A stretch of DNA of 64,000 bases, from assembly GCA_963762575.1 (NCBI GenBank), contig CAVXLL010000001.1, positions 62,001 to 126,000 of the forward strand, read 5' to 3'. A program made the translations under genes and the position numbers. Positions within the stretch are counted from its first letter, which is position 1; every line of letters begins with the position of its first letter. Under the pieces are notes generated by a model, which made no database searches, was not told the DNA's origin, and was given only the letters and a program-made list of their open reading frames with translations. Of the stretch, positions 47,519 to 56,761 are shown piece by piece. Source of the DNA: AP-15 sp963762575. GTDB lineage: Bacteria; Pseudomonadota; Alphaproteobacteria; ATCC43930; CGMCC-115725.

Positions 47519-48130
47519 TCAAGCCGGTTCGGACGGCTTCCGGCCGCCCTTGGCGACGCCGACCATCGCCGGCCGCAGCAGGCGGTCATTGAGCACATAG
47601 CCGGGCTGCAATACCTCGACCACGGAGCCGCTCGGCTGGTCCGGCCGCTCGGCCTCAAAGATCGCCTGGTGGAAATTGTGGTCGAAAATCTCGCCCCTCG
47701 GATCGATGCGCTTGATCCCATGGCGCTCGAAGACGCCCAACAGCTCGCGCTCGGTCGCCGCGACCCCGGCGAGAAGACTGCGCGTGCGTTCGTCTTTCGC
47801 CTCCGCTTCAGGCAGGCTCTCTAGCGCCCTGCGCAAATTGTCGGCCGCCGAGAGCAAGTCCTTGGCAAAACCGGCGATCGCATATTTCGATGCATCCTCG
47901 CGCTCGCGCTGCGCGCGGCGGCGCACATTCTCGGTCTCGGCGAGCGCGCGCAGCAACCGATCCTTAGACTCGGCCAGCTCAGCCTCGAGTTCGGTCACTC
48001 GAGTCTCTGGGGAAGGTTCCTCGGGTTCCGCCTCGATAGGCGGCCCAGCGAGGCCATCGACATTGTTATTGGCGGCCTCCTCCGTAGCAGCGGGAAACTT
48101 CTCCTCTTCCTTGGTCGTCGTATCGTCCAT
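47519..48130 (-). CDS. grpE: Nucleotide exchange factor GrpE
   Basis: 203 residues. Dimeric exchange factor for DnaK. A long N-terminal coiled-coil (ELEAELAESKDRLLRALAETENVRRRAQREREDAS, broken here only for length) leads into the beta-wing with DPRGEIFDHNFHQAIFEAE. The C terminus has VVEVLQPGYVLNDRLLRPAMV, the family signature. The first 30 residues are acidic and variable. It begins eight bases after the hrcA stop, so hrcA and grpE form one unit. Confidence 0.95.
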   Translation of the reverse strand: MDDTTTKEEEKFPAATEEAANNNVDGLAGPPIEAEPEEPSPETRVTELEAELAESKDRLLRALAETENVRRRAQREREDASKYAIAGFAKDLLSAADNLRRALESLPEAEAKDERTRSLLAGVAATERELLGVFERHGIKRIDPRGEIFDHNFHQAIFEAERPDQPSGSVVEVLQPGYVLNDRLLRPAMVGVAKGGRKPSEPA

Positions 48131-48138
48131 GGTCTGTC

Positions 48139-49197
48139 CTATCCGATGAGTCGCCCGATCATCTTGGCGGTATAGTCCACCATCGGGATGATGCGGGCAT
48201 AGTTGATCCGAGTCGGGCCGATGACGCCGATCGCGCCGACGATCTGTTCGCGGCTGTTCTGGTAGGGAGCGATCACCATCGAGCAGCCGGCCACCCCGAA
48301 AAGGCGGTTTTCAGCGCCGATGAAGATCTGGACGCCTTCACCCTGTTTGCTGGCGTCGAGCAGGCGCAGCATGGTCTGTCTGGTTTCAAGCATCTCGAAA
48401 AGAGTGCGCAGCCTCTCCAGATCGGCGAGCGCGGTGACGTCCTCGAGCAAATTGGCCTGACCGCGTACGATAAGGGCGCTGCCTTCGTCCCCGCCGGCCC
48501 AGTTGGCAAGCCCTGCCGCGACGAGCTTCGACGTCAACTCGTCGAGCTGGACCTTATTGGATGCGATCTCCTGCTCGATCTCCGCCTTTGCCTCTTCGAC
48601 CGTCCGGCCGATCAGTCTGGCGTTGAGATAGTTGCCGGCCGAGATTAGGGCGGCCGGAGGCAGGCCGGGCGGAACCTCAATCACCCGGTTTTCGACGAGG
48701 CCGTCCTCGGTCACCAGCACCACGAGGGCTCGACCAGGACCCAGATTGACGAATTCGATGTGCTTTAAGGGTCGGTCCTGGTTGGGCACCACGACGATGC
48801 CTGCGCAATGGGAGAGGCCAGACAACGCGGTCGTTGCTTCCTCGAGCGCTTGCGGCAGGCTCTTACCGCGGGCAACGCAAAGGCTTTCGATGCTGCGCCG
48901 TTCGTCTTCGGCCAGCCCGCCGATTTCGAGCAGACCGTGGACAAAAAGGCGCAGCCCGAGCTCGGTCGGCAGCCGACCAGCCGAAGTGTGCGGCGCATAG
49001 AGCAGCCCCGCTTCCTCCAGATCCGCCATGACGTTGCGGATCGTTGCCGGCGACAAGTTCTGCCCCAGGCGTCGTGACAGGGTGCGTGAGCCGATCGGCT
49101 CGCCAGTTGCGACATAGCCGTCAACAATCAAGCGGAAGATCTCGCGGCTGCGCTCGTTGAGCTCGTTGATCGGGGAAAGTACGAGGGTTCGGGCCAT
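48139..49197 (-). CDS. hrcA: Heat-shock repressor HrcA
   Basis: 352 residues. Repressor that binds CIRCE sites upstream of groESL/dnaK-type operons and loses activity on heat stress. The winged HTH is at the N terminus (LNERSREIFRLIVDGYVATGEP, then TIRNVMADLEEAGLL), followed by the dimer domain with GAENRLFGVAGCSMVIAPYQ and GPTRINYARIIPMVDY near the end. The ATG at 49197 is the start of MARTLVLSPINEL; an in-frame ATG four codons upstream is possible. No CIRCE dyad (TTAGCACTC/GAGTGCTAA) was seen next to the genes of this window, so its main targets are probably elsewhere. Confidence 0.93.
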   Translation of the reverse strand: MARTLVLSPINELNERSREIFRLIVDGYVATGEPIGSRTLSRRLGQNLSPATIRNVMADLEEAGLLYAPHTSAGRLPTELGLRLFVHGLLEIGGLAEDERRSIESLCVARGKSLPQALEEATTALSGLSHCAGIVVVPNQDRPLKHIEFVNLGPGRALVVLVTEDGLVENRVIEVPPGLPPAALISAGNYLNARLIGRTVEEAKAEIEQEIASNKVQLDELTSKLVAAGLANWAGGDEGSALIVRGQANLLEDVTALADLERLRTLFEMLETRQTMLRLLDASKQGEGVQIFIGAENRLFGVAGCSMVIAPYQNSREQIVGAIGVIGPTRINYARIIPMVDYTAKMIGRLIG

Positions 49198-49430
49198 GCG
49201 GAACCACATGTGATGATCCGTCTCACGGGCGGTCTCGCCCGTAGCTGCGGTCGATTTACGATAATAGTCTTTGGATGTGGTCACCCACTGTTCGTCAGCC
49301 AAGCGGGACCGGCGGAGCACCGGCTAGCCAACCACGCGGCGATCGAACCCAGCGACCGCGAATTTAGGAATGCCTGTTGCGGGCGTCAACTCGCAGGGAA
49401 CTGACGGGTGTTGCAATTTAGCGGTCAGGT

Positions 49431-49898
49431 TCACAAGCTCCTTTTGAAAGCAGCCTCGTATGATTGGCCATTGGGGGTCGTCATTCGTCCGATCAGATCG
49501 GCAATTCCGGGGCGGAAAGAGAACTGAGTACCATCGGAATTCTGAAATCTGAGCTCGCCCTCATGGATAATCCCGGTGCCGTGCAATGTGCCGCCGGCGA
49601 CCCGTGCGCTCGATCCGAGCGGCCCATAAGCATAGATGATCGAAGCGGTGCCGTCCGGGTCGATATTCTCGACGATCAGCGCCGCGCAGGTATTTGCATC
49701 CCAGGCCGCATCGCTCCAGGCCCCGAGAAAGCCCCGGTACGGCTCCGGAACCGTCGCGGGTTCAGCAATCCGGTAGGTGACGCTCTGGTCACAAAAAGCC
49801 CGACCTGGTTGCGGCTCGCTGGTGATTGCCGGCGCTTGAGCCCAGGCCGCGGCGGCCGAGAGGGTGAGGCACGCGAGCGCGAGAACAGGACGCATCAT
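49431..49898 (-). CDS. Secreted hypothetical protein
   Basis: 155 residues with a clear signal peptide (MMRPVLALACLTLSAAAAWAQA, cleavage after AWA-QA). The mature part is beta-rich with FLGAWSDAAWDANTCAALIVENI and IIYAYGPLG, then FSFRPGIADLIGRMTTPNGQSYEA. It looks like a small periplasmic domain found in other alphaproteobacteria, function unknown. Two Cys (FCDQS, NTCAAL) might pair. Confidence 0.72.
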   Translation of the reverse strand: MMRPVLALACLTLSAAAAWAQAPAITSEPQPGRAFCDQSVTYRIAEPATVPEPYRGFLGAWSDAAWDANTCAALIVENIDPDGTASIIYAYGPLGSSARVAGGTLHGTGIIHEGELRFQNSDGTQFSFRPGIADLIGRMTTPNGQSYEAAFKRSL

Positions 49899-49979
49899 AG
49901 GGGGCTCGGGAGGCGGGTGGTGGGTTCATCCTCTACGACAAGAGGCACAAGAATCGAGCGCGGGTAAGAGGTAAACACC

Positions 49980-50258
49980 CTATTTCTTGCGCAAGCGCCT
50001 CACATTAGCGGTCGCGCGAGTGTGCCAAGGTAGCAGAAGCGAGGTCATCTTTGCTCTGCCGCCGCCGGAGACGAGCCGTGCCGCGGATAGTGCAGCCGCC
50101 TCCGCTTTCTCCTTGACCATCCGACGGTATTCCGCCCGCGAACAGTCATTTTGCATGATGAGGAGGGAGCGGCGGGTAATCGTCTCCCAAGATGCCAGCA
50201 CCAGATCGGTCATCACTCCCGCAAGCGATAATTTCTGGCGGCGCTTCCGAGTCTTCAT
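49980..50258 (-). CDS. Small basic hypothetical protein (phasin-like helix content)
   Basis: 92 residues from ATG 50258, which has GGAAGG nine bases upstream. Basic N terminus (MKTRKRRQKLSLAGVMTDLVLASWETITRRSLLIMQ), a helical middle with many Ala (VKEKAEAAALSAARLVSG) and a basic C-terminal tail. The helical pattern recalls phasins but is too short to be sure. A frame on the opposite strand is rejected as a shadow. Confidence 0.5.
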   Translation of the reverse strand: MKTRKRRQKLSLAGVMTDLVLASWETITRRSLLIMQNDCSRAEYRRMVKEKAEAAALSAARLVSGGGRAKMTSLLLPWHTRATANVRRLRKK

Positions 50259-50318
50259 GACCGACACCTTCCGGTAATCACCGCCGCTAAACGCTTTGCA
50301 AATCGCGTCCGTTTCATC

Positions 50319-51767
50319 TTAATGGTCAGAATTTCGGGTTTGCCGATCAAGCTGGGGCACCGGAAGCCGATGGCTCGTGACCCTTCGATCACCGATTTGA
50401 TTGGCATACCCCTGACCATTACCCGCTTTCGCGAGCACTGCCGGGGTGACGGCTTGCTGGCGGACCGGCAGGCGCCTCGATCCGGCGCCTGCGAAGGCGC
50501 CGGCTGGGGCGATTTCTTTAGCAAGCAGTCGCCGCGCAGCGTCGAAAATAAAGATGATGCACCAATACTCATCCAAATATGCCTGAGACGCAAAGGCGCC
50601 TGCAGTCGCGTAGCCCACGAGCACCGCTTGCCCCATCCTCCCCAGCAGATTTGCCCAGGCGAGATCAGGCTTGTTCCGCGAACGCCGGATTAACCACCCG
50701 CAGTTTATCCAGGAATAGCCGAACACCATCAAGAACAAGAAAAGACCCAGCCAGCCATGCTCGGACAGGGCATCGAAATAGATGCTGTGCGGCGCCCGAG
50801 GTTTTGTCAGCCTGGTCAAATCAGTGCCGCGCAGCATGTTGTTTGTGATGGTAGGCCAGAACGTGACCCTGAAACCGCCCCCGGTAACTGGATGAAGCTC
50901 GGCAATGCGAAGCGAGACCTGCCAGAGCCAGAGCCGGCTCATCGCTGAGCCATCCGCCTGATAGGTTTCTATGGTGCCCATTCGTGCAAACCACTTTTCA
51001 GGTGCGAAGCTATAGATGGAAAGTGCAAGCGCAGCGATCAGAATTCCCGTCGTGAACTTCGCGCGCGACCTGAGCCAGAAAACCGCTCCCATCGCGCAAA
51101 CCCCGACTAATGCGCCTCTGGAATAGGTAAAGAACACCGCGAGAGTAACGAGAAATGACATCAACAGCAGCCCGCGGCGAACATGACGATTAGTGGCCAG
51201 ATGCCATTGGTAAAGTAGTAGAGGCAAGATCAATATGAGGCCAAGACCGAAATCGTTGTTGTCCGAAAGCATGCCGTTGTCGGGACCGTGGATTTCACTG
51301 CCGCCATGCAGAATGCTCAAGAGCGCGCCCTTTACTCCCCACAGCCCGATTGTCAGTGCGACGGCCCAGATCAGCTGGTTCAGTCGTTCGCGCGTCGTCG
51401 TCAGGGCATATCCGACGAGGCACATAAACAGGATCTTCTGGACGATTATCCATTTGTTCCAGACGTCCTCACCCGGCGCCAATGCGAACCATGAGGTGAA
51501 CGTGATCCATATGGAAAACAGCAACGTCAGGATGACCAGGGGGGTGATGGGCAGCCGTTTCTGGTCAGTTCGAGAAAAGCACCAGGAAAGGCAGGTAAGG
51601 ACGGCAATGACGTAGGCGTAATTGAGACCGGCAAACGGGCCGCCCCAGATCAGGGTGTGGAAATTCCCGAGGGAAAAAACATACCAGGCCAACACGCCAT
51701 AAAAGGGCGAAACAAAAATGAATGGCAGGCATCCAACGAAAACCATAAAAAATGCGACGCCGCGCAT
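50319..51767 (-). CDS. O-antigen/O-glycosylation ligase family membrane protein
   Basis: 482 residues. Wzy/WaaL-like integral membrane protein with about ten hydrophobic segments. The Wzy_C region shows FTYSRGALVGVCAMGAVF and RAPHSIYFDALSEHGWLGLFLF with the key His and Glu. It resembles the ligase subfamily associated with exosortase-A loci (putative O-glycosylation ligase). It would join a lipid-linked glycan to an acceptor outside the inner membrane. The last 60 residues are a basic, non-membrane tail not typical of the family. It begins at the base after the deacetylase stop. Confidence 0.85.
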   Translation of the reverse strand: MRGVAFFMVFVGCLPFIFVSPFYGVLAWYVFSLGNFHTLIWGGPFAGLNYAYVIAVLTCLSWCFSRTDQKRLPITPLVILTLLFSIWITFTSWFALAPGEDVWNKWIIVQKILFMCLVGYALTTTRERLNQLIWAVALTIGLWGVKGALLSILHGGSEIHGPDNGMLSDNNDFGLGLILILPLLLYQWHLATNRHVRRGLLLMSFLVTLAVFFTYSRGALVGVCAMGAVFWLRSRAKFTTGILIAALALSIYSFAPEKWFARMGTIETYQADGSAMSRLWLWQVSLRIAELHPVTGGGFRVTFWPTITNNMLRGTDLTRLTKPRAPHSIYFDALSEHGWLGLFLFLMVFGYSWINCGWLIRRSRNKPDLAWANLLGRMGQAVLVGYATAGAFASQAYLDEYWCIIFIFDAARRLLAKEIAPAGAFAGAGSRRLPVRQQAVTPAVLAKAGNGQGYANQIGDRRVTSHRLPVPQLDRQTRNSDH

Positions 51768-52925
51768 CTAAGCCCGACCTTCATTGCGGGGCGAGGGGGG
51801 CCGGCCGTCTTCGTTTCGGTGAACGCGCTTTCGAGCCATCATGCCGCGCCCGGCACGCAACCAGCGCACGACTTCCATAAAGCCGGTCATCTCGGCGGCG
51901 AACTCGATTTCCGACACAGGCCCGCCATCGACCAGGCGATGCAGCGCGAAGGGCGAGGTGTGGCCGTAGTTCAATCCGGGCTCGATCGTCGTGGCGCTCT
52001 TCACCCCCAATTCCGCCAGCCATTCTGCCTGGTGGAGACCATACACGCCGCTCGGATAGCAAAAATGCTCCAGCGGATGCGAGACGGCGCGCTGAAGAAA
52101 TTGGCGGTTTTCGGCAATTTCGGATTGCACCATCTCCTTGTCATAAAGGGGCCATTGATGCCGGTGGGAATGGAGCTGGATGTCGACGCCGGCAGCTGCG
52201 AGGCCACGCAGCTGCTGTTCATCCATGACCTCGAAAAGGTGCTGCCTTTCTATCTCATCAAAAGAGACGCCAAGGACCGCGGCCAACTCCCTCAAGAACT
52301 CGAGGCGTTCGTCCGGCGGCAATGCCGCGCCGAATTTCTGCGCTACCTCCTCGGCCTCTTCCGCCTCGCATTCCAGGTCGAAAGTTCCGATCCCGCGCGG
52401 CAAATCTACGAGCCGCGGTGTGGCTCGCCAAAATAAGTAAGAAACTGTTACGGTATACACCGGCATCCGGTGCTGGACATAATAAGTTGTTATATAAACT
52501 GTTACCGGAATTTCCAGTTCCCGAATGATCGGCAATCCGACCGTATAAACTCCGCGCCAACCATCGTCCATGGTTATAACCGTGGCGCAGGACGGGAGCC
52601 GGCCCGCGGCCAAAGCCTCAAGCGCATCTCGCAAAGGCAAAATCGGATAGCGTTTTCTTCTTAAATACCCCACTCGCTTCCGAAAAAAATCGTCTCTAAT
52701 GAATAGGGTGCTTCTGTACTTGTACTCTTCGGCAACGGCAAAGCCATGGTAGCATATGATACGCAACCCATGGCGTGTAACGTGGCGTGCGAGCCAGAAA
52801 AGCCCTAAATACTTCATCAAGTAAAGAGCGAACCTGATGAGCGAGCGTGGAATTGGCGCCGCGATCGCGAAAAGTCCGATGCCTTTCGCGAGCGGCAGCC
52901 CGAATTGCGCGGCGTCTTGCTTCAT
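51768..52925 (-). CDS. Polysaccharide deacetylase (NodB-like, carbohydrate esterase 4)
   Basis: 385 residues from ATG 52925. The CE4 domain shows the metal/catalytic Asp in VITMDDGWRGVY (motif 1), HSHRHQ (motif 2, metal His pair) and FCYPSGVYG (motif 3). It follows a short N-terminal hydrophobic helix (FALYLMKYLGLFWLARHVTR). Expected to remove N-acetyl groups from the surface glycan or lipid-linked intermediates. The start is uncertain: the frame stays open to 53114 and part of that extension (ELVYFDLANNH) could be coding. It is placed between a glycosyltransferase and the ligase. Confidence 0.85.
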   Translation of the reverse strand: MKQDAAQFGLPLAKGIGLFAIAAPIPRSLIRFALYLMKYLGLFWLARHVTRHGLRIICYHGFAVAEEYKYRSTLFIRDDFFRKRVGYLRRKRYPILPLRDALEALAAGRLPSCATVITMDDGWRGVYTVGLPIIRELEIPVTVYITTYYVQHRMPVYTVTVSYLFWRATPRLVDLPRGIGTFDLECEAEEAEEVAQKFGAALPPDERLEFLRELAAVLGVSFDEIERQHLFEVMDEQQLRGLAAAGVDIQLHSHRHQWPLYDKEMVQSEIAENRQFLQRAVSHPLEHFCYPSGVYGLHQAEWLAELGVKSATTIEPGLNYGHTSPFALHRLVDGGPVSEIEFAAEMTGFMEVVRWLRAGRGMMARKRVHRNEDGRPPSPRNEGRA

Positions 52926-53126
52926 GCGCGTCTCGGCTATCGCCTCACGATGATTGTTCGCCAGGTCGAAATAAACCAACTCGCGGCACCCCGATGTCCG
53001 AGGGGGCACGGGTTGATACACGATCCTGATCCGGTGCCCAAAGTGGTCCAAGCGAGTTAACCAACAATGTATTTCTTGCCGTCCAACGGCAGCTTCGCGG
53101 GCCGGTGCGCCCAAAGGGCCTTCCCA

Positions 53127-54458
53127 TTAGTGCTTCTCACCCCGACACAGTCCAATCGTTTGGGGCAGCCCTGATTGGCAGAGGATCTCGGCAAAGAGGC
53201 GCTCGAGTTTTTGGTACTGCTCGTCCCGGCTGAGGCCTCGACTGACCGATGGATCGAGCCTTTTAAAACGGCCGGCTTGTTTGTCTTCGATCCACGTTCG
53301 CAATTGATCGCGAATCTGCTCGGGGTGGTTTGAGACCAATCCGGCATTCCGGTCCCGGACCAGCTGCGCGGCGATCCCATGCTCATAGCCGATAAACAAA
53401 ATCGGCCGGCGCGCGTATAAATATTCGAAGAGCTTGGCCGGAATGGCGCCCTCGTCCTGACGGTCGTTCCACTGCAACAGGAGCAGCACATCCGCCTTCA
53501 GCTGCAGCTCGAGTGCGGTTCGGTAGGGGACGCGGGGGCGAAAGAAGACTTGGTCGGCAACGCCGAGCTTAGCCGCCGAGCCCTGGACGATGGCATCGCT
53601 CTCGCCAAAAAATTCGACACGGATTTGCCGTCGCAAGGCGCTGTCCAGCAATCCGATGGCGAGGAAGAGCGGGGAGGGGTCGCGAAGGCCGCTGTATAGG
53701 CTACCGAGATAACGGATCGTCAGCGATCCGGTTGTGCGGTCGTCGGCTGGCAGCTCTGGAAAATCCTCCTCAGCGTAGCCGTTCAATACGACATTGACCT
53801 TTTTATTATGAATCTCCTTCAGTTGCCGCGCCATAACCGGTGATATCGTTACCAGCGCACTGGCATTTCGCAACGTGAGCCGCTCAACCATGAGATCGAT
53901 CAATCCGCGCCATGCCGGAAAGCTGGAATAGGGGCTGCGCGACCAGAGATCTCGGAAGTCAGCGAGCCATGGAATCCCGTAGACTCGGCTCAGGCGACCC
54001 GCGACGATCAAGCCGGTAAAGGGTGGTCCGCTGGCAAAGATGATGTCGGGCCTCCATCCCTCGATCAATCGTCTGCCCGCGGGAATAGCGGTCCTCATCC
54101 AATCGATGCGCTGGTCGGGGATCCCGACCATTCCATGGTATTGGCGGCGCAGCATATCCCAAATCAATTTGCGCGGCCTTTTGTCTTGCGCGGGAGACAC
54201 TTCGTCCGAACCGATCGCAGGGCGGCTGCGAAACCTACCCACCGAAACACCAAGCCAATATCTGCGCTTACGGTAATCTGTATAGACGGCGCATTCTTTT
54301 GGCACCTCAAGCGGCAAGCTTCGGTCTTCGTCGACGTCGGTTGTCAGTACACGTAGCTCATACCCGCGGCGTTCGAGATAACGCGCCAGCTTGCCGACAC
54401 GGATCGCGCCAACGGTGTTGGATGGCGGAAAACTAAAACTAACGATCAAAACCTTCAT
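53127..54458 (-). CDS. Glycosyltransferase family 4
   Basis: 443 residues. GT-B retaining glycosyltransferase for a surface glycan. The N-terminal half begins MKVLIVSFSFPPSNTVGAIRVGKLARYL and has DIIFASGPPFTGLI. The C-terminal donor half has VNVVLNGYAEEDFPE, LTIRYLGSLYSG, and the EGAIPAKLFEYLYARRPIL signature with the nucleotide-sugar Glu. Donor sugar unknown, but the neighbouring genes point to a diacetamido-uronic acid or related sugar. Confidence 0.88.
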   Translation of the reverse strand: MKVLIVSFSFPPSNTVGAIRVGKLARYLERRGYELRVLTTDVDEDRSLPLEVPKECAVYTDYRKRRYWLGVSVGRFRSRPAIGSDEVSPAQDKRPRKLIWDMLRRQYHGMVGIPDQRIDWMRTAIPAGRRLIEGWRPDIIFASGPPFTGLIVAGRLSRVYGIPWLADFRDLWSRSPYSSFPAWRGLIDLMVERLTLRNASALVTISPVMARQLKEIHNKKVNVVLNGYAEEDFPELPADDRTTGSLTIRYLGSLYSGLRDPSPLFLAIGLLDSALRRQIRVEFFGESDAIVQGSAAKLGVADQVFFRPRVPYRTALELQLKADVLLLLQWNDRQDEGAIPAKLFEYLYARRPILFIGYEHGIAAQLVRDRNAGLVSNHPEQIRDQLRTWIEDKQAGRFKRLDPSVSRGLSRDEQYQKLERLFAEILCQSGLPQTIGLCRGEKH

Positions 54459-54479
54459 CGCGGGCGCTCGAAACCACAG

Positions 54480-55613
54480 TCAGCGGCGGGCGCAGCGAGC
54501 AGGTTTCTCTGCAGCCTCTGGCATGCCGCCTTCGCTCAGATACGAACCGAGGACCGCGACAATGCGCGATGCTGTATCCCCTGTGCCGTAATCGGCGATT
54601 TCCCGGCGAGGTGCATATCCGGGTTGCGTCCACAGACGGTTCCAACCGCACGCTACGGTTTCGACCCATTCCGTTTCGTCGCGCAACGTCACGCAAGGGA
54701 CCCGGTGGAAATAGGCCTCCTTTTGGAGCCCGCCCGAATCAGTAAGCACCAGAGCGGCAGCTGCCGTGAGCCGGAGCATGTCGAGGTAGCCGAGCGGCGG
54801 GGTTGTCGTCAAATCGGCAAAGGCTCCCTCGACGCCGCCGGCGGCAGCGCGAGTACGCGGATGAAGCGGGAATATGACCGGCATCTCGCGTGCGACCTCG
54901 CGCAAATACGCGAGCACGGCGGCCAAGCGCCGTCGATCGTCGGTGTTTTCGGCCCGGTGAACGGTTGCCACAGCGTAGCTCTTTGGTGTGAGACCGAGCT
55001 GATCCAGGATGCGCGAGCGGCTGTTGGCGAGACCCGAGATCATCAACGCGGCATCGTACATGACGTCGCCGAGTTGGTGGACTGCGCGGATGATTCCCTC
55101 TTGTGCGAGATTGGCGACCGAGGCCGCCGTCGGGCAGAACAAGAGGTCGCTCGCGTGGTCAGTGAGCACTCGGTTGATCTCTTCCGGCATGCGACGATTA
55201 AACGAGCGCAATCCGGCCTCGACATGTGCGACCGGCACGTGGAGCTTCGCTGCGGCCAGCGTGCCCGCAAGAGTGGAATTCGTGTCGCCATAGACAAGGA
55301 CCAGCTTGGGCTTGACTTCGAGCACGACGCCTTCGATGGCTGTGAGCATGCGTCCGGTCATCTCGCCGTGGCTTCCGCCATGAATGCCGAGGTGATACCG
55401 CGGCGCCGGTATGCCCAGCTCGCTGAAAAAGATTTCCGACATCCCGGGATCGAAATGTTGGCCGGTATGGACCAAGATTTCTTCCAGAAATCCGCCGCTC
55501 GCGGCAATAGCACAGCTGACCGGCGCAGCCTTGATGAATTGGGGTCGCGCGCCGACCACTGTAAGAATTCGCACGGAGGGACTGCGCTTCTGATGCCAGA
55601 CCGCTTGCGTCAC
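54480..55613 (-). CDS. UDP-GlcNAc-type 2-epimerase (WecB/WbpI family)
   Basis: 377 residues of the non-hydrolysing 2-epimerase family. Marks are VVGARPQFIKAAPVSC, HTGQHFDPGMSEIFF, and HVEAGLRSFNRRMPEEINR with the active-site acids and His. Within this cluster it is best read as WbpI-like, epimerising a UDP-2,3-diacetamido-glucuronic acid to the manno form, rather than plain WecB. GTG 55613 overlaps the aminotransferase stop by four bases; a second GTG 13 codons on would give the usual N terminus. Confidence 0.9.
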   Translation of the reverse strand: MTQAVWHQKRSPSVRILTVVGARPQFIKAAPVSCAIAASGGFLEEILVHTGQHFDPGMSEIFFSELGIPAPRYHLGIHGGSHGEMTGRMLTAIEGVVLEVKPKLVLVYGDTNSTLAGTLAAAKLHVPVAHVEAGLRSFNRRMPEEINRVLTDHASDLLFCPTAASVANLAQEGIIRAVHQLGDVMYDAALMISGLANSRSRILDQLGLTPKSYAVATVHRAENTDDRRRLAAVLAYLREVAREMPVIFPLHPRTRAAAGGVEGAFADLTTTPPLGYLDMLRLTAAAALVLTDSGGLQKEAYFHRVPCVTLRDETEWVETVACGWNRLWTQPGYAPRREIADYGTGDTASRIVAVLGSYLSEGGMPEAAEKPARCARR

Positions 55614-56761
55614 CCCGCCGGCCGATTGGCCAGCGTGCCGTAGCGCACCGCTGCCGCGACGCGTTCCTGCGTCGCCGGGTCGAGATAGGGGTGCATCGGA
55701 AGGCTGACCACATGCTGGGCAAGCCGCTCAGACACCGGGACTCCTTCCGGCCCTGATGGAAAGTGCCTGTATGCAGTCTGCTGCGACAGCGGGATCGGGT
55801 AGTAGATCGCGGCCGGCACGCCCGCTCTCTTGCAGGCTGTGAGGACGCTGTCACGCCGCTCGGTCACAATAGTGTACTGGGCCCAAGTCGAAACGGCGCC
55901 CTCGATTAATTGCGGAAGTCGGACAAAATCGCCGAGAAGATCGGCATAGAGACAGGCGATCCTCTGCCTGGCGCCGATTTCATCCTCGAAGATCGTCAGC
56001 TTCTGGAGCAGGATGGCGGCTTGCATAGTGTCGAGCCGGCCGTTGATGCCGATCCGGACATTGTCGTATTTGTCGGTCCCCTGCCCGTGCGCGCGCAGTG
56101 AACGCAAAACGACGGCCAGGTCGTCGTCATCGGTCAAGATGGCGCCGCCATCTCCATAGCATCCGAGTGGCTTGGCCGGGAAAAAGCTCGTGGCGGTGGC
56201 GCGGCCAAACTTGCCGACCCGGCGCCCGCCCAGAGATGCGCCGAAGCTTTGCGCCGCATCGCACAGCACGAACATGTCGTGCGCCGCGGCGATCGGCGCC
56301 AAAGCGCTGTAATCCGCGGGCTGGCCAAAGAGATCGACAGGAATGACAGCGCGAGGTCGCAGTCCTTGTCGCTTGCCGAGCGCAATGGCCGTCTCGAGGC
56401 GCGCGGGATCGAGGTTGAAGGTATCCTCAATCACGTCGACGAATACCGGGGTGGCGCCGACCCAGCTCACCACCTCGGCGGTGGCTGCAAAGGTGAAAGC
56501 GGGAACAAAGACCGCATCGCCTGGCCCGACGTTCTCGGCCATCAGCACCAGCCCCAGGGCGTCAGTGCCATTGGCGCATGACACACAATGCTTTGCCCCG
56601 GCAAAGGCGGCGAGCTGGTTTTCCAGTTCGGTTACCTCTGGGCCTAAGATGAATTGGCCGTGATCCATGACGCGCTGCACCGCTTCATCGAGAGAGCGGC
56701 CGAGGCGCCGGCGCTGAGTCTTGAGATCAATAAAAGGGATGTTGCCCATCGGCTCAGTCAT
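55610..56761 (-). CDS. DegT/DnrJ sugar aminotransferase (WbpE-like)
   Basis: 383 residues. PLP enzyme that aminates the 3-keto sugar nucleotide made by the dehydrogenase. The fold-type I marks are NGTDALGLVL, PAFTFAATAEVVSWVGATPVFVD, DAAQSFGAS and the Schiff-base Lys in SFFPAKPLGCYGDGGA. GRLDTMQAAILLQKL and the C-terminal YYPIPLSQQTAY are typical of WbpE/WlbC-type enzymes. It overlaps the fusion gene upstream by eight bases and the epimerase by four, so all three are made together. Confidence 0.92.
   Translation of the reverse strand: MTEPMGNIPFIDLKTQRRRLGRSLDEAVQRVMDHGQFILGPEVTELENQLAAFAGAKHCVSCANGTDALGLVLMAENVGPGDAVFVPAFTFAATAEVVSWVGATPVFVDVIEDTFNLDPARLETAIALGKRQGLRPRAVIPVDLFGQPADYSALAPIAAAHDMFVLCDAAQSFGASLGGRRVGKFGRATATSFFPAKPLGCYGDGGAILTDDDDLAVVLRSLRAHGQGTDKYDNVRIGINGRLDTMQAAILLQKLTIFEDEIGARQRIACLYADLLGDFVRLPQLIEGAVSTWAQYTIVTERRDSVLTACKRAGVPAAIYYPIPLSQQTAYRHFPSGPEGVPVSERLAQHVVSLPMHPYLDPATQERVAAAVRYGTLANRPAG

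Noticed and set aside
47354..49430. CIRCE element near hrcA or dnaK
   Set aside because: No TTAGCACTC/GAGTGCTAA dyad was found in either leader.
49987..50277. Plus-strand frame opposite the small basic gene at 49980-50258
   Set aside because: The minus-strand frame has a ribosome-binding site and a coherent helical composition; the plus frame does not.
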